Assembly: GCF_011397635.1 (NCBI RefSeq)
Contig: NC_064770.1
Span: forward strand, 31,147,098-31,211,097
Direction: 5' to 3'
Source of the DNA: Epinephelus fuscoguttatus
Lineage: Eukaryota; Chordata; Actinopteri; Perciformes; Serranidae
DNA: 64,000 bases
Made by a program: the position numbers and the translations under genes. Within the stretch, counting starts at the first letter, position 1. Each line of letters begins with the position of its first letter. Below the pieces are notes generated by a model that saw only the letters and a program-made list of their open reading frames with translations, searched no databases and was not told where the DNA came from. Shown piece after piece: positions 1-10,746 of the stretch.

Positions 1-250
1 TCCTCCAGGACTGTAACATGCTCATGCTTGTCTTGATCTGACCGAGACCACCTCTTCAAGGTCTCAGTCCAGTCATTTTGGTGCACATCTGAGTGTGATT
101 GCTGTGTTCACACCTGCCCAATCGAACTGCACTTAGGGGGCAAACGAAATTAAGTTCGATTGAACAGAACCAAACGGGGCAGGTGTGAAAGCACCCTGAA
201 TAAAGCAGTTTCATGTTACAAATCTATGTTTCTCCAATGCTGTTTTGCAG

Positions 251-348
251 ACTCAAGATTCAGACGCTCAGGAGGTTTTTTCCTGGAGTGGAATTATCCA
301 CAGAGGTCTCCTCCTCTCCAAAACAAATGGACCTGGTGATTCAAACCG
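251..348 (+). CDS. Candidate orphan coding exon, gene unknown
   Basis: A 98-base stretch is bounded by a pyrimidine-rich acceptor ending TTTTGCAG and a GTAATG donor, so it looks like an internal exon. Two of its three forward frames are open. One reads with a basic, hydrophobic stretch (…RRFFPGVEL…) followed by a Ser/Lys part. I do not recognise the protein family. It could be the last visible exon of a gene that starts left of the window, or a chance splice-like sequence. No partner exon could be joined with confidence downstream; the stretch at 4541-4614 is the only other candidate and the two do not obviously belong together. Confidence 0.3.
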
Positions 349-1418
349 GTAATGACACTGAATAAAGCAGTTTCATGTTTAGAAGTGACTATTTTTCCGA
401 TGCTCTTGTTGCGGAGGGGCTGCTGACTATGGTGGCCGATGCTAAAATGTGAATGGCCCTAGAGCCAGTGTTTGGTTTGTCTGCTCTGTGCTACTGTAGA
501 AATAAGGCAGTGCAACATTTTCAGATGATTATACACTAAAGAAAACATACTTATGGAGTCAGTGTCTGCCAATATATCCCCCTATATCATATACACTGAA
601 CCTTTAAGCACTTATTTAAAGTTAGAAAAATATCTAGGTCTAAGTTCAGGAACAAATGCTGTTATGGTTTCAAAAACATTGAGTGTTTATAGGAAATCAG
701 TCTCCCATGTCGTTGTCCTGCTCATCTACCCCAACGTCCCTTTGTGAACTTTGTGGTTCTCCAACGTCATCTGACTTCCTCTTTTTCTTCCCAGAAAGAC
801 AAGAATCATAATTACCACAGTCGCTAGAGGGCTTTGTCACTTCAACATAAACAAATGTTGTTTTGGGGCACCTGCTGACTGATACTGTCATTCTCCTCAT
901 TTCAACCTGCAAAAAAGTTGACAATCAACTTTTACTGCCGTGCAAATAAGTCAAACTGCACATTCAGGTTACTTCATAGTACACACCCATATAAGCTGCA
1001 GCATTTTTCGCACGTCTAAGACACCTGAGTGATGTATGAACATGAAGATCAAAGATACTGTATCAGTAAAATGAAATCAAATACACAAACAGTTTGTTTC
1101 TGTACTTCATTTCTTTATCATATGCAGCTGGTTAGCAGCAACATGTACAGATCACACCCATCTTTTTTCCATAAACGACTCACTTCCTCTTTCCTCTTCA
1201 GTTGCCCTGCCATGCGCTCTCTCTCAAGCACACACACACACAAACTTCCTATGGTAATCCTTATAGAAAAAGTGTGAGTTATGTTAAGGCTAGTGTGTGT
1301 GTGCATGAGTGTGTGTCTGTGTGTATGTGGCATTGTTCCCAGTGTGATGACTGCTTGTGCAGCCAAGGCTTAACTTTTGTGCTGAGTAACTCTGTGGCCA
1401 AATTCTGACCTGAGTCTA

Positions 1419-1421
<3 letters not shown>

Positions 1422-1475
<54 letters not shown>
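1422..1475. repeat. (GT)n microsatellite
   Basis: About 27 uninterrupted GT units. Two further GT tracts follow at 1574-1618 and 1809-1833, making a microsatellite-dense half kilobase. On the minus strand these give poly Thr-His open frames with no biological meaning. Confidence 0.95.
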
Positions 1476-1478
<3 letters not shown>

Positions 1479-1571
1479 CCACTTGCTGAATGGACAGAAT
1501 GTGCCTGACTTCATGATGGACTATCTAGTCTAGCGTGAGTGTGAATGTGTGTGTGCGTGTGTGCATTTGTG

Positions 1572-1573
<2 letters not shown>

Positions 1574-1618
<45 letters not shown>
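1574..1618. repeat. (GT)n microsatellite
   Basis: About 22 GT units, uninterrupted. Confidence 0.95.
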
Positions 1619-2354
1619 CAGATTGACAGATGATGTCATCGCTCTAATGAACTGCGTGTACTTGCACAAAACTGACAAAATGTCTACATCAGTGAGGGTT
1701 AATAATACACAGTAATTTTGCAACATGTGCACTTTTGCACATTTTCCACGTCCCTACAGCCCTAAAATGTATCAAATAGAAACATTTCATATCCAGACTC
1801 CACCGTGGGTGTGTGTGTGTGTGTGTGTGTGTGAGTCCTCCCTTACTACATTATACTTCCTCCATGACTACTGCACCAGAGAAGAAGACAAAGGACAGTG
1901 TTTTTAAAGGTGCAGCTCAACCTTTCTGAACCAACCTCTTGATTTATTACAGAGAATAAATGATGAGCAATTTATTCACATACACAAATGTTTGCCATGC
2001 TTGTGGCGTGATTGAAGGGATGGCAATAGTGACAGAGCGCAATTAAGTCCAGCCTACACCTGAGGAGAACGTTCATCACTCTTCATTGACTTTGTAATGC
2101 ATAAAGGTGCTTTCTTGTCACTTAGGTCTGCACTATCAACAGATGAAAGAACCCAGAGCTATGTTTTTATAAACTGCTGAACCAAAAACTTTTAAGGCTA
2201 TAAGAAGACAAAAGTTAATATTACATTGGGGTGTTTCTTTCTTTTAACTGGGACTATGTGCCCAAATATTTGCTATATAAGTTACATTTTCTAATCTTGG
2301 TAGACAGACTGTAGAGGGTAAGGCTAACAAATCTATGCAAGACCTGGTTTTGAT

Positions 2355-2932
2355 CTTCCATCCATCCATCCATCCATCCATCCATTTTCATCCGCTTATC
2401 CGAGGCTGGGTCACGAGGGCAGCAGGCCGAGCAAAGTGCCCCAGACATCCCTCTCCCCAGCAACACTTTCCAGCTCCTCCTGGGGGACCCCAAGGTTTTC
2501 CCAGGCCAGATGAGATATGTAATCCCTCCAGTGTGTTCTGGGTCTGCCCCGGGGCCTCCTACCAATGGGACATGCCTGGGACACCTCCAGTGGGAGGCGC
2601 CCAGGAGGCATCCTGATCAGATGCCCGAACCACCTCAACTGACCCCTTTCGACGCGAAGGAGCAGCGGCTCTACTCCGAGCTCCCTCTGGATGTCAAAGC
2701 TCCTTACACTATCTCTAAGGCTGAGCCCAGACACCCCACGGAGGAAACTCATTTCAGCCGCTTGTATCCACAATCTCATTCTTTCGGTCACTACCCAGAG
2801 TTCATGACCATAGGTGAGGGTTGGGACGTAGATGGACCAGTAAATTGAAAGCTTTGCTTTCCGGCTCAGCTCCCTCTTCACCACGACGGACCGGCGCAGC
2901 GCCCGCATCACTGCAGAAGCCGCACGGGTCAA
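2355..2932 (-). mobile_element. Rex1/Babar-like LINE, 5'-truncated 3' end
   Basis: The minus strand carries an open frame of 173 residues (2411-2932) that reads as the C-terminal end of a fish non-LTR reverse transcriptase. Diagnostic pieces include YGHELWVVTERM, the RELGVEPLLLRVERGQLRWFGHL stretch in shortened form (RWFGHLIRMPPGRLP), GRRPRGRPRTHWRDY and WENLGVPQEELE. The catalytic reverse transcriptase core is missing, so the copy is dead on arrival. Its 3' terminus is the (GATG)n tail, seen on the plus strand as (CATC)n at 2355-2386. The frame is intact over 520 bases, so insertion was fairly recent. Family name is from memory of these conserved phrases. Confidence 0.85.
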
Positions 2933-2989
2933 ATGTTAGGTCAAATGATGATGGTACCTGGTTGATTTGATCCAGTGGTTGTAAATGAT

Positions 2990-3102
2990 ATGGAGAGAGA
3001 TGTCTGGAATACCTTGCTCAGCCTGCTGCCCCCATGACCCAGCTTCAGATAAGTGGTTGAAAATAGATGGATGGATGGATGGATGGATGGATAGATAGAT
3101 AA
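2990..3102 (+). mobile_element. Second LINE 3' end, opposite orientation
   Basis: This is the last ~75 bases of the same LINE family as the neighbouring minus-strand copy, now on the plus strand, followed by an (ATGG)n/(ATAG)n tail. The phrase ATGTCTGG…CTTGCTC…CCTGCTGCCC…GACCCAGC…CAGATAAG is shared with the reverse complement of 2395-2440. The two copies therefore sit with their 3' tails pointing outward. Confidence 0.8.
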
Positions 3103-3365
3103 AGGTGACATTTAAAATTTAATAAAAGTATTAATATCCTGATTGCCAACTGGTGCTCATTTTATTACATCATCTCACTGTACCTTCTTCTGCACTGGTG
3201 TTGGGAGAAGTTTGCCTAGAGGGCTTTCTGCCAGCAAAGGAGTTCTTGGTTAAGGTTAGGGGAAAGTTGTAATTGGGGTCAATATTAATAGATTTCTGCC
3301 AGAAATCTCTAGGCAACCATGTGCCTCTGCAGTGGCACCTGACTGACTCCACCTACTGCTTTTTT

Positions 3366-3610
3366 TCAATGAACAAACTCCCAGTATTCACATAACTGTA
3401 GTGGATGGGGGCAGCAGGTTCTCCGCCTTCCTCCCATATGCAGGTTTGGGTAACTGGCGAATGGTTGCCTGTGTCTATGTGGCAACCTGTCCAGGGGAGG
3501 ACCCCACCTCTCACCCAGTGTCAACTGGAATAGGCTCCACCCCCCCCCCCCCCCCCCCACGCAACTAAATAGGTTAAGTGGTTATGGATAATGAATGTAA
3601 TGGATGGAAA
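3366..3610 (+). mobile_element. SINE 3' part (L2-like tail), partial
   Basis: Matches in order the 3' half of the fish tRNA-derived SINE seen complete at 37985-38270: CTTCCTCC, GGTTTGGGTAACTGG, GAATGGTTGCCTGTGTCTATGTG, CCTGTCCAGGG, ACCCCACCTCTC, CAACTGGAATAGGCTCCAC, and the terminal TAAGTGGTTATGGATAATG. A poly-C run (3541-3559) interrupts it. The tRNA-like head is missing. Confidence 0.7.
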
Positions 3611-5096
3611 AGCACAAAAGTTCACTTTTCCTCTTGCCAATTTGGCGCCACATTTGGATGGAAATCCAGCTTATGTCTGCAGGTGGGTCGGTCCACCTCT
3701 TTGGCTGAAGAGAATAGAGAATGGATTACTATGTACAGACATTCATGCCCCCCTCAGGATGAATGGTAATCACTTCGATGAGTCCTTAACTTTTCAACTT
3801 GTACAATCATCAGGTGAGCCCCAGCTGTACTTTTTAGGCTATTTACTGCTAACAGGCAAATGTTAGCATGTGTTTCTTGTAAGAATTAAACAAAGAAGAT
3901 ATAAGGTGTTAATGTGAGCTTCTTGTTACCTTTGGTTTCCAACAGTTTCCAGTCTCTGTGCTCTCGTAAAGACCTGAGGGTAGTCGATCTTCTCGCCTAA
4001 CTCTTAGCAAGAAAGTGAATACGCTCTCAATGCAGTGTCAACACTGATCTCCACCCTGCACTCAGGTTGGGCACATTTCAAACACATGCTAGTTCTAAAG
4101 GAAAATCTAGTTTCTTTCTTGTTTTCATCGTCATTTGTTTACTTTCTCCTTGTATTCTAGCAGAGCATTATACACAGGGTTATGTCAGCTTTGAGTGTCT
4201 TTTCTCTCCGTTCAAAGAGCTAATTGGACCTCTTTCTTCCATTAAAGGGTGTGGAGAGGCATGGGAGGGAATATCGAGAGGAAAGGAAAGACATTACGGC
4301 CATTTCACAAACTACGCTTTCAAACTTAAGTCTCCATGCAGCTGCACTGTTGTTTTTCTCTGCGTAGACTTTCATGTAGCCTCGAGGGGCCAGTTACACA
4401 CCTAATGACACCCCTGACTTTGCTCTCTATCTCTCTCTGTGCTGCACCCCTCTCTTTGTGTCTTTGTATGTGTCTGTCTCTATCTTTTACATGTCTATTT
4501 TTATCTCACATTTCCCCCTGTGTGTCACTCAAGGACTTTTCATCAATAACATCACCTCCTCCATGTCCATTTATAACAGCCTCCTCATCTGTATCTACAA
4601 GTCCAAGGCAAGTTCATACAGCCATGACACATCAGACATATGTTATGTATTCTCTTTAATGTCTTTAAAACCTATGAAATCCCATTAAATGTCCAATGTA
4701 TTTTAATTTCTTTATGGACAATGTGTGTCCTCAAATCTGGCCAACTGTTGGTTGACAACCAACCATGTATGTAAGAGCAGTGGTGAGTAAAGCTTTTTTA
4801 AAAGGTTTGTGTGAATGCGTTTGTCAGTTAATGACGGATGGGCCAACACAAAGAAAATATCACATTACACACTCTCGACACGGCAAACAATTGGGGGAAG
4901 GGTAGGCACACACTCACACAGCAGACACAAACACACATACACACACTTCCCCTAGTTCTTCGATTGCAAATGCCGACAAATGATACTCTGTCGACCAATC
5001 ACCTTTTCCAATAACGCCAGTGAGCGAATAAAACAGCTTGGTCCCGAAGTTTAAATTTGTTTGAACAGACACAACTGTGGGCTACACAGACTTCCC

Positions 5097-5145
<49 letters not shown>

Positions 5146-6400
5146 TATACACACACCTGTTGTATGAGCTCCCACAGTGAGAAAAGGTTGGAGAGGTGGA
5201 GATAGATTTCACCACAGCGACAACCTAAAAAGATGATAGAGCACTGACAGAGCATTGTCTTGTCACGGTAACTGTCACCTCGGTCTAGTTACCATATATA
5301 GTTTTTAAATTGTTTACACAACAATATGGTGTTACTCATGTCAACTGCACTGCTGATGCCTCCTTGGAATATTTGTACCCACTGCACTTCCACAGCCCTC
5401 CTGAATCACTTAACTACTCACCTTTGTTATGTGTTACATGGAAATCCTGATTAGATACCAGATGCAGTGCACTTAATGACAACATACTTTGTTTTAGAAA
5501 TGTCCTTTAAAGAATGTGCATTATATGAAACCAATCACTGTTTGAAATGAGTTAAGTTCAACTCAGTGTGTCCCTAAGACCTAAACTTTTGGCTGGCATA
5601 ACTCAAGCAACAGCACCACCTAGTGGACACAGTCAGTCATCTTAAACTCCAGTAATCACCCTGGTTTTAAACCAACTTCTGCGGCTAACTGAGGTTAATC
5701 ATCATTATAACTGTGTTGAGCACAACACTGAGAAATGGTGAATGCTGCTTTTCAGCTTATTGCAGTTCCCAAAGAAGTTGGGAAGAAATCATTGTAGCAG
5801 GTGGACCAGGTCGTTATCTGTTTTTGGAAAATAAATAAATAGAAAATAAATAAATCTGCTTTTGTGAAAGAGCAAATAAATAAATATTTAACTACACTAT
5901 TTTTTCCTACAGAGCTTAACTTTTTTATGTAACCTGCCTATTCTGTTGCGGTATCGTCAAAGCAACTTAACACCAGTTTAAAAAAACAAAATCAAAAACT
6001 ATTTATGAAAGTTTTTCAAAATAAATTGCTTTATTTGTATTAGCAAATTAAGGCTTTATTTATTTTGTTTTGTTCATTTGTTAGGTTGTTTTTCTTCCTC
6101 TTGTTTCTTCAATGCAATGAATAAGGGTTTTTACAATTATTTTTATTCATTCATTTAAACATGGTGAATCAGTTTTGGTATCATGCAGCACAAACCTGGT
6201 ATAACCTCCCAGATTTATTTTTACACTGCCTACACCACCCTGTAATGACTGTGTTTCAAAACTTAATTTTAAATAGTTTTAATTAATCACTGGACCTCTT
6301 GTCTGCACTTTTGCTATTTTTGATGGTGATTTTTTTAAAAAATTGTAAATCATTTAGTAATAAATTCTACCTTTTATATCTTTTTTCTCTTCATTTTTTT
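3611..6400. other. Non-coding stretch upstream of nubp1
   Basis: No gene could be supported. A (CA)n microsatellite lies at 5101-5139 and smaller CA runs at 4907-4947. The piece at 4541-4614 has an acceptor-like CACTCAAG and a GC-type donor (AAGGCAAGT) around an open hydrophobic frame (INNITSSMSIYN…). It may be an orphan exon, but I cannot name a family and would not call it a gene. Confidence 0.5.
5101..5139. repeat. (CA)n microsatellite
   Basis: About 20 CA units grading into an AT-rich ATACATATAC tail. Confidence 0.95.
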
Positions 6401-6419
6401 CGGTATGTTTTATATTTTA

Positions 6420-6480
6420 TTGCTCTGTAAAGCACTTTGAATTGTGTATGAAATGTGCTATACAAATAAAGCTGCCTTGC
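6420..6480 (+). repeat. LINE-type 3' tail fragment
   Basis: The phrase CTGTAAAGCACTTTGAATTG followed by GTGCTATACAAATAAAGCT is a 3'-end motif common to fish L2-like retroelements. A related phrase is at 45900-45955. Only the tail is present. Confidence 0.5.
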
Positions 6481-6662
6481 CTTAGTTTTATTTTATTTTA
6501 TTCTATTTATTTATTTATTCATTTCGTTTTATTTTATTTTATTTATTTATTTTTTCATTTCGTTTTATTTTATTTTATTTATTTTTTCATTTCGTTTTAT
6601 TTTATTTATTTATTTATGTTTTCATTTCATTTTATTTTATTATTTTTTATTATTTTATTTTA
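6481..6662. repeat. Degenerate (TTTTA)n/(TTTA)n repeat
   Basis: About 180 bases almost entirely T and A, built from TTTTA, TTTA and TTTCATTTCG-type units. It translates as a Phe/Ile/Tyr-rich frame that is not a real gene. It ends directly before the GC-richer nubp1 promoter. Confidence 0.9.
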
Positions 6663-6747
6663 TATACTGCGCAACCGGAGCTTCATATTGTGCGTACCCG
6701 GAACCTTTTAGCGGGGAAGACTTTAACGTGAGGACACTTGTGCAAAG
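6663..6747 (+). promoter_or_regulatory. nubp1 proximal promoter and 5' UTR
   Basis: Between the AT-rich repeat and the nubp1 ATG lie only ~85 bases. They contain CTGCGCAACCGGAGC, which resembles half an NRF-1 site, and two ETS-like CCGGA cores (CCGGAGC, CCGGAACC). There is no TATA box. This fits a short housekeeping promoter; the sites are inferred by eye. Confidence 0.4.
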
Positions 6748-9700
6748 ATGTCAGACGTACCGGATAACGCTAATGAGCGTGAGTTTTTAACTAAATATTT
6801 TTGTGACATTTAGACAATATTAATGGTTTCGTAATATGTAATATTGTTATAACAGTAAGGCTGTTGTCGGTTTTAAACAAACGTATCACTGTTACTGTAG
6901 CAACACTGTACCGTTAACGTTAAATGTTCCTGTTAGCTAGTTTTTACACTCAGGCAGGGTTTCAGTTAAATAAAATATCATTACAGTTGCATATAAGCTG
7001 GCACTACTGGGTTGTTTTGAGAGAAAATTAAACAGAAATCGCTTGTGAGGTTCAATGACGCACTTAATAAAGTGTCTCTTATAACGTGACAGCCATTTGA
7101 TAAATGACAGCGGGTCGATATCGCAGAAGTTGCTTAATTTAGCTCGAACAAGACATAATAAACACACAGGACTACATATACAGTGCTGAAATCTTTGTTT
7201 TATGAGCTGCTACACCACTTGAAATGTTGCTGAGTCACTGTGACACAGACCTGTAGACTCAATGTGGAAAATAACAACAGTTACTTTCTGGTTTTTACAG
7301 ATATTATACCACATTAAACCATACTGTTCTGCTGTGTTGCATTCACAGATGATATATGCTACACCCCAGAGTTACATTTAATCTCCTTAACATCCGAGTT
7401 ACTTTTAATTCTCTGTGTAATTAATTTCAGTGTTATTATATATTCACCTTGACATGGTTGGTGTGTTTGTAAACTTAAGTATCTCAACTAGAATATGAAA
7501 GAAAGTCCTGTTTGTTTCATCCAAGTTTGAAATGACAGTCCCAGCAGCAGGCAGTGTGGGTGAACAGGTTAGAAAATACATGCACTCACCTGCCACTTTA
7601 TTAGGTACACCTTACTAGTACTGGGTTGGACCCCTTTTGCCTTCAGAATGGCCTTAGGTCTTCATGGCATAGATTCAACAAGGTGCTGGAAACATTCCTC
7701 AGAGATTTTGGTCCATATTGACATGATGACATCACACAGTTGCTGCAGATGTGTCGGCTGCACATCCATGATGAGAATCTCCCGTTCCAGCACATCCCAA
7801 AGGTGCTCTATTGGACTGAGATCTGGTGACTGTGGAGGCCATTGGAGTACAGTGAACTCATTGTCATGTTTGAGATGATGTGAGCTTTGTGACATGGTGT
7901 GTTATCCTGCTGGAAGTAGCCATCAGAAGATGGGTACACTGTGGTCATAAAGGGATGGACACGCTCAGCAACAATACTCAGGTAGGCTGTGGTGTTTAAA
8001 CCATGCTCAGTTGGTACTAAGAAAATCTCCCCCACACCATTACACCACCAGCAGCAGCCTGAACCGTTGATACAAGGCAGGATGGATCCATGATGCCAAA
8101 TTCTGACCCTACCATCTGAATGTGGCAGCAGAAATCCAGACTCATCAGACCAGGCAACGTTTTCCAATCTTCTATTGTCCAGTTTTGGTGAGCCTGTGTG
8201 AACTGTAGCCTCAGTTTCCTGTTGTTAGCTGACAGGAGTGGCACCTGGTGTGGTCTTCTGCTGCTGTAGCCCATCTGCTTCAAGGTTGGACAAGGTGTTG
8301 TTGCTTCAGAGATGGTCTTCTGCAGACCTTGGTTGGAACCAGTGCTTATTTGACTTCCTGTTGCCTTTCTATCATCTTGAACCAGTCTGGCCGCTCTCCT
8401 CTGACCTCTGGCATCAACAAGGCTTTTTCACCCAGAGAGAATTTTCTCTGTTTCGGACCATCAGAGCAGCCCAACAACCATGTTCAGAGTCACTTAAATC
8501 ACCTTTCTTCCCCATTCTGATGCTCAGTCTGAACTTCAGCAGGTCATCTTGACCATGTTTACATGCCTGAATACCTCAATGCATTGAGTTGCTGATTAGC
8601 CATTTGCATTAACGAGCAGTTGAACAGGTGTACCTAATAAAGTGTCTAGACTTGAGTTTAAATCCAGCAACCAGAACCTGCGTGGTCTGATAAATGCCCC
8701 ACACTGGTAGTCTATTGAATTGTAACCCCTGTAACATGATACATATCAGAAAGAGAGAGATGACTGGATCAACTGTAGATCAAAACCTTGTGTTGGGTGC
8801 TCATAGAGAATGGGAAACAACAGGATACACAGGAAGTCAATCCAGGCACTCCAAAAATATAGAAAACAAGGAAGGACGTCTTAAAAAGACTGTATTGTTG
8901 TGGCTAAACCATTGAAAGAGCCAACATGTTTTGACCACTGCAGGTCTTTGTCAGGGCATAACAAAATATATTAAGTTTTCTATATTTTTGGAGTGCCTGG
9001 ATTGCCTTCCTGTGATACCGTGATACCTATCATATCAAACTCTTGCCAATACACTGCCTTATTAAGTGGTAGGCTATATGTTTTATTTTTCAGACTGCCC
9101 GGGCACACAAAGTGAGCAGGCGGGAAAGTCATCGTCATGTCAGGGCTGTCCCAACCAGAAAATATGTGCCTCCGGAGCCACCAAGGCCCCCGACCCTGGT
9201 AAGACTGTTTCTACATCTTCATATTATTATCATGTGATTTACACAGTTCAGTAAATGCATGTGAGATTATTAGGATGATTTGAATTAAACCAGGAGACGT
9301 TTGTAGCTTTGAAATAACCAATTTTTAAGTGAACTCTTATTCTGTCTCATTTGAGAGTCTCCATTCTTCATTTCTTCCCCCTGTCTCATCTCCAGCCATA
9401 GCAGAGATTGGAGTGAAGCTGTCAACAGTCAAACACAAGATCCTCGTGCTGTCTGGGAAAGGAGGAGTGGGGAAGAGTACGTTCAGCGCTCACCTGGCTC
9501 ACGCTCTGGCAAGTGACAGCACGAAGGAGGTAATCATTTTATTTTTTTTGTTTACACCGCGTAAACCACATAGCCCACAGCCATTTGTTCAAAAACCAAA
9601 ACCTTTAAAGCCACCAGGCCGTTTGGATGGTATTTTTTCTATAGGGGTGTACTGCATGACAGTTTCCTCTTTTAAGGTCAAAATGAGTTCAAACCTGTGT

Positions 9701-10715
9701 TATGTGGAATGAGTGGGCGCTCTCAAACCCATCTGCTGTTCCCTCAGAAGCTGCGGTTTTTACTGTACCTGAGGTTTAGTCCGAAACCTGTTGCTGTTTC
9801 CTGTTGGCGTCAACTTAAGACCACTAGAGGTCACTGCAGGCTTGAGTTAAGAGACATACGAGGTCGTAAAGTTCAGTATAATGGCTCCCTTGAAAAGAGA
9901 TTGTTTATCTTAACTGGACTTACCTAGATAAAAATGGGTTAAATGAAATGAATGAATAAAAATGGTCAGCTTCCTCAACATCAGTTGTCGCTGTAGACAT
10001 TTGTACAGGATTACAAAACTGAGGTGTAGTTTAAAATCCCTTCAGACGGGGCATCGGTGGCTTAGTGGTAGAGCAGGCGCCCCATGTACAAGGCTGTTGC
10101 CGCAGCAGCCCAGGTTCGACTCCAGCCCGTGGCCCTTTGCTGCATGTCACTCCCTCTCTCTCTCCCCCCTTCACGCTTAAGCTGTCCTATCAATTAAAGG
10201 CTAAAACGCCCAAAAAATATCTTTAAAAAAAATAAATAAATAAAAAAAATAAAATCACTTCAGACAATCACAGACTTTACACTTTTTCTGATCCCTTTCT
10301 CTCTCTTTAGGTTGCCCTGCTGGATGTGGATATCTGTGGTCCATCCATTCCTCGTATCATGGGTTTAGAGGGAGAACAGGTGAGTTGTGGGCAATATGAC
10401 ATCACTTATGTTGAGCTGTTACCTCAGAGTAGGTCACTAATCTGTTCTCTTGTGCACAGGTTCACCAGAGTGGCTCCGGCTGGTCTCCTGTGGTGAGTCA
10501 GTTCAAACCATGCTGCTGTAGTTTGTAATGTTTTATTCCTTTAAGAAGTTGCATGTATCATAAATGTATTTGTGTGTGTGTCTGTGTGTGTCTGTGTGTG
10601 TGTTTGTGTGTGTGTTGCAGTATGTGGATGACAACCTGGCAGTCATGTCGATTGGCTTCCTGCTCAGCAGCCCTGATGATGCAGTGATCTGGAGAGGACC
10701 CAAGAAGAATGGTAT

Positions 10716-10746
<31 letters not shown>

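Larger units (their letters stand above)
349..2350. other. Non-coding stretch with dinucleotide repeats
   Basis: I see no supportable gene. A phrase close to 'AATAAAGCAGTTTCATGTT' occurs twice, at about 199-219 and 360-380, showing a small local duplication. From 1200 to 1840 the sequence is dominated by GT/CA microsatellites. Open frames here are short and mostly translate microsatellite, so they are not genes. Confidence 0.6.

Noticed and set aside
1118-1732. Minus-strand frames rich in Thr-His
   Set aside because: They are translations of (CA)n microsatellite and carry no coding signature.
6442-6711. Phe/Ile/Tyr-rich frame before nubp1
   Set aside because: It is the AT-rich (TTTTA)n repeat read as protein; it is not a membrane protein.
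10060-10130. Possible tRNA gene
   Set aside because: A and B boxes are present, but the cloverleaf does not close and a SINE body plus A-tail follow.
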